A stretch of DNA of 49,484 nt, from contig SVOG01000056.1 of the NCBI GenBank assembly GCA_015066525.1, forward strand, positions 1-49,484, given 5' to 3'. Numbering within the stretch: the first letter of the stretch is position 1; every line of letters begins with the position of its first letter. The notes under the pieces were generated by a model. The model did not search any database, was not told the DNA's origin, and saw only the letters and a list, made by a program, of their open reading frames with translations. This DNA comes from Oscillospiraceae bacterium (GTDB taxonomy: Bacteria; Bacillota; Clostridia; Oscillospirales; Acutalibacteraceae). The translations under genes were made by a program, and so were the position numbers. This document shows, in pieces, positions 36,657 to 44,636 of this stretch.

Positions 36657-37841
36657 ATGAAAGAACGCGTGTTATCTTTTCTTGCAGCCGTCGTTATGCT
36701 GGCGGTTATATTGACTGCGCCGGCAGCGGCTTTCGCTAAGAGCAGTACCCCTGTATGGGATAAGTATTCCAAATTCGGCTCGCACAAGGTCAGCACGATG
36801 ACCTTTACCGTGGAGGGCAACGATTTTACCTATAAGGTATGGTATCCGAAGGATATTGCCGAACTGTCCAAACGTCCGATTATCCTCTACTGCAACGGTA
36901 CCGGTTCTAATTACATCAAAACGCCCGACACCGAAACCTATCTGAAAAAGGCGGCTTCGTATGGCTTTGTCTGTTTGACAAACACCGATGAGAATACGGG
37001 CGTCGGCATCAGTATGGATGCGGGAATGTCACAGCTTGTGAAGTTCAACGCTACCAAAGGACACCGTTTTTATCAGAAACTCAACCTTTATAAAACCGGT
37101 CTCGGCGGCCACTCGCAGGGCGCAACCTGTTGTCTGAATCTGTCGAGCAAGGGAAACTATGCAAACCGTAAGTATTTCAAGACGATTTATGCCTGCTCGC
37201 TTCCGACGCCGCAGCTGGAGGCATCCCCGCTGCAGAACTGCCCGTACGACGCGTCGCTCGTGGCAATTCCCACTTTGATGATTTCGGGCACCGGCGCGAC
37301 GGATAACGGCATTATTTCACCGCTTGAAACGAGCCTGAAACCCGCGTTTTCCAAGATAAAGAGCGATGTCGTGATGGCGCGTATGAAGGGCATAGAGCAT
37401 CCCGACAGCATTATGAAAACGCATCCGTATATGATTGCGTGGTTTGATTATAAATTAAACGGCGACAAAAATGCGGCAAAAGCTTTTGTCGGCAAATCTC
37501 CCGAACTTAAGACGAACAATGATTTCCAGGATTATAGGCTAAAAGTTCGCGTCAGCAAGACAACCTTTTCCAAACTCACTGCCGGCAAAAAGAGCTTTAA
37601 GGCGAAGTGGACGAAGGCAGCGGGCGTGACGGGCTATCAGCTGCAGTATTCCACGACCAAGAAGTTCACGAAGAAAATGACAAAATCCGTCTATATCAAG
37701 AAGGCGGCGACGGTTTCGCGCACGGTTAAGAAGCTGAAGGCAAAGAAGAGATACTACGTTCGTGTCCGTTCCTATCGTTCGGTTGGCGGCGTTAAGTATT
37801 ACAGTAAATGGACGGCAACCAGGAGTGTCAAAACAAAATAA
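36657..37841 (+). CDS. Secreted alpha/beta hydrolase with a C-terminal fibronectin-like domain
   Basis: The 394-residue protein has a signal peptide (residues 1-28, AFAKS as the likely cleavage region). The alpha/beta hydrolase domain (about 45-285) carries the nucleophile serine in GLGGHSQGA near 140-148 and an Ile-Glu-His stretch (GIEHPDS) near 247 that can supply the catalytic His; the acid may be the Asp in GATDNG. The layout resembles chlorophyllase/PAF acetylhydrolase-like esterases. The C-terminal 100 residues are very rich in lysine and form a fibronectin III-like domain (AAGVTGYQLQYST, YYVRVRSYR). This basic domain may bind the cell surface. The substrate is unknown. AAAGGAG precedes the ATG. 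Confidence 0.85.
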   Translation: MKERVLSFLAAVVMLAVILTAPAAAFAKSSTPVWDKYSKFGSHKVSTMTFTVEGNDFTYKVWYPKDIAELSKRPIILYCNGTGSNYIKTPDTETYLKKAASYGFVCLTNTDENTGVGISMDAGMSQLVKFNATKGHRFYQKLNLYKTGLGGHSQGATCCLNLSSKGNYANRKYFKTIYACSLPTPQLEASPLQNCPYDASLVAIPTLMISGTGATDNGIISPLETSLKPAFSKIKSDVVMARMKGIEHPDSIMKTHPYMIAWFDYKLNGDKNAAKAFVGKSPELKTNNDFQDYRLKVRVSKTTFSKLTAGKKSFKAKWTKAAGVTGYQLQYSTTKKFTKKMTKSVYIKKAATVSRTVKKLKAKKRYYVRVRSYRSVGGVKYYSKWTATRSVKTK

Positions 37842-37860
37842 AGAGAAATGAGAGAAATGT

Positions 37861-37888
37861 ACGGGCGGGAATATCTGCCCGTTTTTTC
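37861..37888 (+). terminator. Terminator of the secreted hydrolase gene
   Basis: ACGGGC and GCCCGT pair, followed by six T. Confidence 0.8.
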
Positions 37889-37890
37889 TA

Positions 37891-37918
37891 TTGACAAATG
37901 GAAAAAAGAGGGTATAAT
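37891..37918 (+). promoter_or_regulatory. Promoter of htpG
   Basis: TTGACA, a 16-base spacer and TATAAT. Confidence 0.85.
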
Positions 37919-37922
37919 AGTA

Positions 37923-37949
37923 TTAGCACTCGAGATATAAGAGTGCTAA
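37923..37949. promoter_or_regulatory. CIRCE operator (HrcA binding site) before htpG
   Basis: TTAGCACTC, nine bases, GAGTGCTAA: a perfect CIRCE. It starts five bases after the -10, so HrcA binding would cover the transcription start. Confidence 0.95.
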
Positions 37950-37973
37950 TTCAACAATTATGAGGTGATTATT

Positions 37974-39845
37974 TTGAGAAAAAAACAGTTCAAAGCAGAA
38001 TCAAAAAAACTCCTTGATATGATGATAAATTCGATTTACACCCACAAGGAAATATTCCTTCGCGAGCTTATCTCCAACGCGAGCGACGCGACGGATAAAC
38101 TTTACTTTAAGTCGCTGACCGATACGAGTATTGACACTTCGGCGCTCGATATTCGCATCGACCTTGACAAGGAGGCACGTACGATTACGATTTCCGACCA
38201 TGGTATCGGTATGACCCCCGAGGAACTCGAGACGAATCTCGGCACGATTGCCAAATCCGACTCCCTTAACTTCAAGAACGAGAATGAGGGCGACGAGAAG
38301 ATGGAAAATATCGAGGTCATCGGTCAGTTCGGCGTCGGCTTTTACTCCTCGTTTATGGTGGCGGACAAGGTCGAGGTGGTGTCAAAGGCACTCGGCGCGG
38401 ATACTGCCTCCAGATGGACGAGCGAGGGCGCGGATGGTTACACCATTGAGCCGTGCGAGAAGGACGAAGTCGGCACGGTGATTACCCTGCATATTAAGGA
38501 AAATACCGAAAACGACCGCTATGACGACTACCTCGAGCAGTATAAGATTCAGGAACTCGTCAAGAAATACAGCGATTACATCCGCTACCCCATCGTGATG
38601 GAAATGACCTCCCAGGTGCCCGACCCCGAAAAAGAGGGCGAGTACATCACCGAGGTTAACGACGAGGTGCTCAATTCCCGCGTTCCGCTCTGGCGCAAGA
38701 GCAAGAGCGAGATTAAGGACGAGGATTACAACGACTTCTATAAGCAGAAATTCTACGATTACACTGACCCCGCCCTCGTCATTCACTCCAAAACCGAGGG
38801 CCAGGCAACCTTTGACGCGCTGATGTTCATCCCGCAGAATGCACCCTTCGATTTCTACTCAAAGGAGTACGAAAAGGGCTTGCAGCTCTACTCAAACGGC
38901 GTGCTCATTATGGATAAATGCGCCGACCTTTTGCCCGATTATTTCAGCTTTGTCAAGGGACTGGTCGACAGTGCCGACCTCTCGCTGAATATCTCGCGCG
39001 AAATTCTGCAGCACGACCATCAGCTCAAAATTATTGCCAAGGCGATTGACAAGAAGATTAAGTCGGAACTGACGAAACTTCTGCGCAAGGACCGCGAGAA
39101 GTATGAGGAAATCTTTAAGACCTTCGGCGTTCAGCTCAAGTGGGGCGTCTATGCCGATTACGGTATGAATAAGGACGGACTGAAGGACCTGCTCCTCTTT
39201 AAGTCCTCAAACGGCGGCTACACCACGCTGAAGGAATACCGCGACAGAATGGCGGATTCGCAGGAGGATATCTACTATGCCTGCGGCGAGAGCGAGGACA
39301 AGATAGCCCTGCTGCCGCAGTGTGAAGCAGTGAAGGAAAAGGGATTTGAGATTCTTTACTTCACCGACGATGTGGATGAATTTGCTATCCAAATGCTGAT
39401 GGAATATGACGGCAAACATTTTGCCAATATTCTCAAGGATGATTTTGACCTCTCTACCGATGCGGAGAAAGAGGCAATCCAGAAGAAAAATGAGGACTCC
39501 AAGGAGTGGCTCGGCAAGATGAAGGACCTTCTCGGCGACGAGGTCACGGCGGTAAAACTGACGAATAAGCTCGGCACCCACGCCGTATCGCTTGCAGCGG
39601 AAGGCTATGTCAGCCTCGAGATGGCGAAGGTACTCTCCCAGATGCCGGGCGGCGACGGAATGAAGGCACAGCTTGTGCTCGAAATCAGTTCCGCGCATCC
39701 GATTGCCGACAAACTCGCCCACGCCGACGCGGCAACCCTCGAAAAATATACGAAAATTCTCTATAACCAGGCGCGTCTGATTGCGGGTCTGACGGTCGAC
39801 AACCCGACCGAACTCGCCGACAGCATCGCCGACCTGATGGTATAA
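37974..39845 (+). CDS. htpG: Molecular chaperone HtpG (Hsp90)
   Basis: The 623-residue protein is a full-length bacterial Hsp90. It begins MRKKQFKAESKKLLDMMINS, then LRELISNASDATDKL near residues 25-39 (ATP site, Glu and Asn), DHGIGMT near 74-80, GQFGVGFYS near 113-121, the middle-domain NISREILQ near 338-345, and the C-terminal dimer domain. The start is TTG at 37974, four bases after GAGGTGAT; a GTG upstream lies in the SD. HtpG folds client proteins with ATP in the cytosol. A perfect CIRCE upstream places it under HrcA repression and heat or stress induction. A terminator follows. Confidence 0.97.
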   Translation: MRKKQFKAESKKLLDMMINSIYTHKEIFLRELISNASDATDKLYFKSLTDTSIDTSALDIRIDLDKEARTITISDHGIGMTPEELETNLGTIAKSDSLNFKNENEGDEKMENIEVIGQFGVGFYSSFMVADKVEVVSKALGADTASRWTSEGADGYTIEPCEKDEVGTVITLHIKENTENDRYDDYLEQYKIQELVKKYSDYIRYPIVMEMTSQVPDPEKEGEYITEVNDEVLNSRVPLWRKSKSEIKDEDYNDFYKQKFYDYTDPALVIHSKTEGQATFDALMFIPQNAPFDFYSKEYEKGLQLYSNGVLIMDKCADLLPDYFSFVKGLVDSADLSLNISREILQHDHQLKIIAKAIDKKIKSELTKLLRKDREKYEEIFKTFGVQLKWGVYADYGMNKDGLKDLLLFKSSNGGYTTLKEYRDRMADSQEDIYYACGESEDKIALLPQCEAVKEKGFEILYFTDDVDEFAIQMLMEYDGKHFANILKDDFDLSTDAEKEAIQKKNEDSKEWLGKMKDLLGDEVTAVKLTNKLGTHAVSLAAEGYVSLEMAKVLSQMPGGDGMKAQLVLEISSAHPIADKLAHADAATLEKYTKILYNQARLIAGLTVDNPTELADSIADLMV

Positions 39846-39856
39846 GAATAGATTAA

Positions 39857-39888
39857 GAAAACGGACTTGCACTGCAAGTCCGTTTTTT
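39857..39888. terminator. Bidirectional terminator between htpG and the GNAT-like gene
   Basis: AAAACGGACTTGCA and TGCAAGTCCGTTTT pair around one or two bases, with T or A runs on both sides. Confidence 0.9.
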
Positions 39889-40475
39889 CATTCTTCTTTA
39901 TTGAGCATCATCAGTGTTTGTACGAAGGTGGTCGAGGCAAACATTTTTTGATAGGTGACAACGAAGCCCTTTTCCTTCATATCCTCGATATGTCTGCGGG
40001 TGAGGGTGTCGTACATCAGGTTGAAATGGTATTGATAGGACAGTCCGATTGCCTCGTCGACCAAATTGAGCGCCGCTTCGCTGTGCGTTTTGTCGGCGAA
40101 GATGGTCATTACCTTGAGCCTTCTGCCGCGCGGCGCAATCAGATGCACGATGTACGCGAGATTGCCACGGTAGAAGAAGATGGCGGGCGCGTTCGGGTAT
40201 TTCTTGAGTTTCTTTGCGCCCTTGCCGCTGAATTTATGCGACGAGCTGCGGGGACTTTGCAGTACCACGAGCGCGTCGAAATTCTCGTCGATGAGCAGAT
40301 AGTCGCCCCTCTCCATCCAGCGCGGGATATAGTAATTGAAATACGCCTCGATGAACGCCTCGCGCTCCTCGCGCTCGGGGCACAGGAAGCGAAAGAGCTT
40401 GTGCTCAACGAGTTTCGGCGCGAGCGTTTCGCTGAGTTTCGCGATTTCTTTTGTTTTTAGGGCTTTTAATAGCAT
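39888..40475 (-). CDS. GNAT-like protein of uncertain function
   Basis: The 195-residue protein has no signal or membrane segment. The C-terminal half (AYIVHLIAPRGRR, then a helix, then LMYDTLTRRHIEDMKEKGFVV near residues 150-172) has the strand-helix pattern of a GNAT acetyltransferase, and the last part resembles a GNAT end where a neighbour-rank 'x-x-x-G-F' motif closes the fold. The usual acetyl-CoA loop (Q/RxxGxG/A) is not clear, though PRGRRLKV could take that role. I cannot name a substrate. It overlaps the end of the MATE gene by one base (TAATG) and is translated with it. Confidence 0.5.
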   Translation of the reverse strand: MLLKALKTKEIAKLSETLAPKLVEHKLFRFLCPEREEREAFIEAYFNYYIPRWMERGDYLLIDENFDALVVLQSPRSSSHKFSGKGAKKLKKYPNAPAIFFYRGNLAYIVHLIAPRGRRLKVMTIFADKTHSEAALNLVDEAIGLSYQYHFNLMYDTLTRRHIEDMKEKGFVVTYQKMFASTTFVQTLMMLNKEE

Positions 40476-41878
40476 TAGTCGTCATCTCCTGTGACGGGGG
40501 ATTTTTCAAGTTTTTTCATAACAAAGACGAGCATAACGATACTCATAATAATGCAGACATAGTCCGCCGCGGGCTGCGCCCAGATGATGCCTTCCAGTCC
40601 GATGAGGCGGTCCATAATAAAGAGCAGCGGCAGATAAATCAGTCCTTGCCGTCCGACGGCGAGCATCAGCGACTGGAAACCCTTGCCCATTCCCTGGAAG
40701 GAGAAATTGATGATGAACATAATACCGAGCAGTGCGCCCGAACTCATCAGTGCGGTGAGCATCTTGGTGCCGTAGTCAATGACCTCGGCGTTGTTGATAA
40801 ATAATTCGATAACCTGGCGGCGGAAGAAGATGTAAAAAACCGTCATACTTGCGCCGATGATGACATCGCACAGCATTCCGAATCGCATACTGTTTTTCAT
40901 CCGCTTGTAATTCTTCGCGCCGTAGCAGTAGCCGATGAGCGGCTGAATGCCCTGAGCGAGACCGAGCTGGAGCATGACGACGAGCATATTCGCCTTCATC
41001 GCGACACCCATCGCCGCGACGGCGGTGTCGCCATAGCGCGACAGAAACATATTGATGACGATATTCGACGCGCTCATCAGCAGATTGTTGAGCGCTGCGG
41101 GCAGTCCGACATTGATGACGCCTTTGGCGATGCCGTTCTTTGCGGAAAATCGTTTCGGCGTGATGGAGAGAATCGAACGTCCTCTGAGGAAATAGATGAG
41201 GAAGAACAGGACGCTGACAATATTGCCGAGCACGGTTGCAATCGCCGCGCCTGCGACGCCCATATGTAACCCGAACGGTAAATGAAAGAAGAATAGTTTA
41301 TCCCCCTTGTCGAGGATAAAAAACGGGTCGAGCACGATATTGGTGAGCTGACCGATAATCATACCCGCTACCGACGCCTTCGCCGCACCTTCGCCGCGAA
41401 TCAGGTTGCCGACGGTGATTGCCGTGACGATAAACGGCGCACCGAGTGCGACCCACATCAGATAATCGCACGCAAAGTCGATACTCGCGTCCGACGCGCC
41501 GATGGCGTAGAGCAGGGGACGGCGAAAGAGTAAAAACAGTCCCCCGAGCAGAATGCCCGCCAGCATACCGCCGTAGATACAAAAGGCGGAGATGGTTTTG
41601 ATAATATCGCGGTTGCCTTCGCCGAGCGAACGGCTGACAAAGGCGCACCCGCCGACCCCGAAGAGGTTGCCGAGCGCGATGAAGAGCAGAAAGAGCGGCA
41701 TCGAGAGTGATACAGCCGAGACCTGATTCGCGTCGCCCGTCTGCCCGACGAAAAAGGTGTCCGCGAGGTTATATACGATATTGATGAGCATACCCAGCAT
41801 ACTCGGCAGCGCAAGTGCCGCCACGGCTTTGGGTATTTTATATTCGCTGAAAACTAATGTGTTGTCCTTTTTTGCCAT
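40475..41878 (-). CDS. MATE-family multidrug/cation exporter
   Basis: The 467-residue protein has about 12 membrane segments with the MATE pattern, including LPSMLGMLINIVYNLADTFFVG near residues 24-45 (shown in outline), SLSMPLFLLF and LRGRS-type loops. MATE proteins expel drugs or metabolites by Na or H antiport. The ATG at 41878 lies five bases after the ksgA stop and has no clear SD. An in-frame TTG at 41920, inside ksgA, sits three bases after GGAGG and would add 14 residues; either start is possible, and translation may depend on ksgA coupling. Confidence 0.9.
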   Translation of the reverse strand: MAKKDNTLVFSEYKIPKAVAALALPSMLGMLINIVYNLADTFFVGQTGDANQVSAVSLSMPLFLLFIALGNLFGVGGCAFVSRSLGEGNRDIIKTISAFCIYGGMLAGILLGGLFLLFRRPLLYAIGASDASIDFACDYLMWVALGAPFIVTAITVGNLIRGEGAAKASVAGMIIGQLTNIVLDPFFILDKGDKLFFFHLPFGLHMGVAGAAIATVLGNIVSVLFFLIYFLRGRSILSITPKRFSAKNGIAKGVINVGLPAALNNLLMSASNIVINMFLSRYGDTAVAAMGVAMKANMLVVMLQLGLAQGIQPLIGYCYGAKNYKRMKNSMRFGMLCDVIIGASMTVFYIFFRRQVIELFINNAEVIDYGTKMLTALMSSGALLGIMFIINFSFQGMGKGFQSLMLAVGRQGLIYLPLLFIMDRLIGLEGIIWAQPAADYVCIIMSIVMLVFVMKKLEKSPVTGDDD

Positions 41879-41882
41879 ATGT

Positions 41883-42749
41883 TTATTTGCAGTGAGACAG
41901 TATATCTGCCAGTGCCGCAAAATCCTCCATTGTCATTTTTTCCGCACGCACGGTTTCGCTGAGACCGAGCGCATTCAGTGCACTGCAAAGCTCGCTCTTT
42001 GATATGCCGAGTGTGGAAGAAACGGAATTGACGAGCGTTTTTCTCCGCTGCGAAAATGCCGCACGCACGAGCGAGAAAAATGCTTTTTTATCCGTGATGT
42101 GATAGTCGTTATTTTTGCCGAGCGTAATTTTAATGACAGCGCTGTCCACCTTCGGCGAGGGCATAAAACTCTCGCGTCCGACTTCAAACAGAATCGCGGC
42201 GCTGCCGTAGTAGCGCACGGCTGCGGTCACGGCGCCCGCCTGGCGGGTGCCCATCTCGGCACACAGTCTGTCGGCTGCTTCCTTTTGCACCATCACGACG
42301 ATTTCGTCAATCGGCGCTTCGCTTTCGAGGAGCGCCATCATAATCGGCGAGGTGATATAGTACGGCAGATTGGCGCATACTTTGACGCTCTCAAAACCGG
42401 CACATTTTTCACTGATGAGCTTGGCGAGGTCGAGTTTCATCGCGTCGCCCTCAACGAGTTCAAAATTATCGTAGCCGCCGAGCGTTTCGCCGAGAACGGG
42501 ATAGAGCCGCTTGTCGAGCTCGATGGCGATGACTTTTCCTGCGACTTCGCACAGTTCCTTTGTGAGCACGCCGATGCCCGGTCCGATTTCGATGACTGCC
42601 GTGTGCCCGTCGGCACCGAGTTCTGCCGCCATCGCGGGGCAGACGCTGCTGTCAATCAGAAAATTCTGACCGAGTGCTTTTGAGAAAGTGAATCCGTATT
42701 TTTTTAATAGACCGCTTACGGTGTTGTAGTCGCACAAATTGTATGTCAT
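41883..42749 (-). CDS. ksgA: 16S rRNA dimethyladenosine transferase
   Basis: The 288-residue RsmA/KsgA dimethylates two adjacent adenines near the 3' end of 16S rRNA, a late step in ribosome assembly. It shows ALGQNFLID near residues 25-33, the SAM loop EIGPGIGVLT near 54-63, ELD near 76, GDAMK near 101, and the catalytic NLPYYITSP near 127-135. FMPSPKVDSAV near 191-201 is also diagnostic. The ATG at 42749 is taken as the start; an in-frame TTG lies two codons earlier, and the SD is weak (GGGAT). Downstream MATE and GNAT-like genes follow with near-zero gaps. Confidence 0.96.
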   Translation of the reverse strand: MTYNLCDYNTVSGLLKKYGFTFSKALGQNFLIDSSVCPAMAAELGADGHTAVIEIGPGIGVLTKELCEVAGKVIAIELDKRLYPVLGETLGGYDNFELVEGDAMKLDLAKLISEKCAGFESVKVCANLPYYITSPIMMALLESEAPIDEIVVMVQKEAADRLCAEMGTRQAGAVTAAVRYYGSAAILFEVGRESFMPSPKVDSAVIKITLGKNNDYHITDKKAFFSLVRAAFSQRRKTLVNSVSSTLGISKSELCSALNALGLSETVRAEKMTMEDFAALADILSHCK

Positions 42750-42838
42750 ACACAATTATCCCGATTCGTCATTATTAATCAAATATTTTAACATACTTTT
42801 ATTTTCTTTTCAATAAAAAATTTGTCATATTAAAAGTA

Positions 42839-42867
42839 TTGATTAAAAAAATAGATTATGCTAAAAT
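42839..42867 (+). promoter_or_regulatory. Promoter of the ABC exporter operon
   Basis: TTGATT, a 17-base spacer and TAAAAT, before AAAGGAGG. Confidence 0.68.
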
Positions 42868-42896
42868 AATCTATCGTCAAAGGAGGTAATACGGAT

Positions 42897-44636
42897 ATGC
42901 TTAAAAAGCTCTCTAAATATCTCAAAGGTTTATGGTTTTTATGTGCTGTCAGCGCGACGGGTATGATTGTCGAGGCGGTGTGCGAAATGGCGCTTCCCTC
43001 GATTGCAAACGCGGTCTATTCGCGTGTGTCCGCGTCGGCGGAAAGCGGCGAGGATATTAGTTGGTTTGTCTTTGCGATGGGTGCTGCGATGTTTGGTATG
43101 GCGCTCATCGGACTGCTCGGCGGATTGGCGACGATGCACGCGTCGTCCGTCGTCAGCCAGCGGTTTTCCTACCGCCTGCGCAAGGATATGTACGAGAAAA
43201 TCAGCGCCTTTTCGTTCAGCAATATTGACTCGTTTTCGACTTCGTCGCTGACGACGCGTATGACGAATGATGTCACGATGCTGCAGAATACACTCGCGAT
43301 GGTGCTGCGTATTCTGGTGCGCGCTCCCGCGCTGCTGATTGTTGCGGCATTTTTTGCGTTCAGCATTAATGCGAAGATTTCGTCGATTCTCCTGGTGATG
43401 TTCCCGATTATTCTTGCCATCGTGGCGGTGGTACTGAAATTCGGATTTCCGATGTTTCAGAAGATGCAAAAGAGGATTGACAACGTGAACCGCGTGGTAC
43501 AGGAAAATTTAATCGGCATTCGCGTCGTCAAGGCGTACGTCCGTGAGGAACGCGAGAAGGATAAGTTCCACACTGCGTCCGACGAACTTGCGGCGCAGGG
43601 CGCCAGGGCGGCAGGACTGGTCGTTACCATTATGCCGATTATGATGCTGATGCTCAATATCGTCATCGTGTTTATCTATGCCAAGGGCGCTTACAGCGCG
43701 GCGGCGGGCACGATGGATGTCGGACAGATTTCGGTACTCGCTTCCTATATCATCCAGGTGTTGATGAATATTATGATGGTGTCGATTCTGATGCTCCAGA
43801 TTACGCGCGCCAAGGCGTGCGGCGACCGTGTGGTCGAGGTGCTCGACACCGAGCTTGACATCGTCAATCCCGAAAACCCGTTTATTCCCGAGAATCCGCG
43901 GGGCGGTATCGCATTCAGAGACGTGTATTTCGGCTATCACGAGGGCGACCACGTACTTGAGAATATTTCGTTTGAGGCGGAGCCGGGCAGCATTATCGGT
44001 TTAATCGGCTCGACCGGCTGCGGAAAATCCAGCCTCGTCAACCTTATTCCGCGTCTTTACGACGTGACGGAGGGCGCGGTGCTTGTCGACGGCACGGATG
44101 TGCGCGATTATGACCTCAGCGCGCTGCGCGATATGATTGGAGTCGTACTGCAGAAGAACGTGCTTTTCTCCGGCTCGATTAAAGAGAATATCCGCTGGGG
44201 CAAGGCGGATGCGACCGACGAGGAAATCATCGCCGCGTGCAAGGCGGCACAGGCGCACGATTTCATTATGCAGCAGCCCGACGGCTACGATACCGACCTG
44301 TCGCAGGGCGGTCTGAATCTTTCGGGCGGACAGAAGCAGCGTCTTTGCATTGCCCGCGCTATGATTAAGAAACCGAAGATTCTCATTCTCGACGACTCGA
44401 CCTCGGCGGTCGACACCGCGACCGAGGCAAAAATCCGCGAGAGCTTTTATTCAAGCCTGAAGGATACCACGGTTATTATCATCGCGCAGCGTATCTCGTC
44501 TGTGAAGGACGCGGACAAAATTATCGTGCTCGACGACGGCAAGATTGATGCCTGCGGCAACCACGACGAACTGATGCAAACGAGCGAGATTTACAAGGAA
44601 ATATACGAGACTCAGCAGAAGGGGGTGCTTGAATAA
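42897..44636 (+). CDS. ABC exporter half-transporter, degenerate ATP site subunit
   Basis: The 579-residue protein has six membrane segments (about residues 15-305) and a C-terminal ATPase domain. Walker A GSTGCGKSS near 365-373, LSGGQKQR near 470-477, Walker B ILILDDSTSAVD near 492-503 and IIIAQRISS near 524-532 are visible. The catalytic Glu after Walker B is Asp here (DDSTSA), and the H-loop His is Gln (AQR), so its own ATP site is degenerate. This is the classic first subunit of heterodimeric exporters (BmrC/LmrC, TM287 type). It overlaps the second subunit gene by one base (TAATG). The substrate could be a drug, lipid or peptide. Confidence 0.94.
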   Translation: MLKKLSKYLKGLWFLCAVSATGMIVEAVCEMALPSIANAVYSRVSASAESGEDISWFVFAMGAAMFGMALIGLLGGLATMHASSVVSQRFSYRLRKDMYEKISAFSFSNIDSFSTSSLTTRMTNDVTMLQNTLAMVLRILVRAPALLIVAAFFAFSINAKISSILLVMFPIILAIVAVVLKFGFPMFQKMQKRIDNVNRVVQENLIGIRVVKAYVREEREKDKFHTASDELAAQGARAAGLVVTIMPIMMLMLNIVIVFIYAKGAYSAAAGTMDVGQISVLASYIIQVLMNIMMVSILMLQITRAKACGDRVVEVLDTELDIVNPENPFIPENPRGGIAFRDVYFGYHEGDHVLENISFEAEPGSIIGLIGSTGCGKSSLVNLIPRLYDVTEGAVLVDGTDVRDYDLSALRDMIGVVLQKNVLFSGSIKENIRWGKADATDEEIIAACKAAQAHDFIMQQPDGYDTDLSQGGLNLSGGQKQRLCIARAMIKKPKILILDDSTSAVDTATEAKIRESFYSSLKDTTVIIIAQRISSVKDADKIIVLDDGKIDACGNHDELMQTSEIYKEIYETQQKGVLE

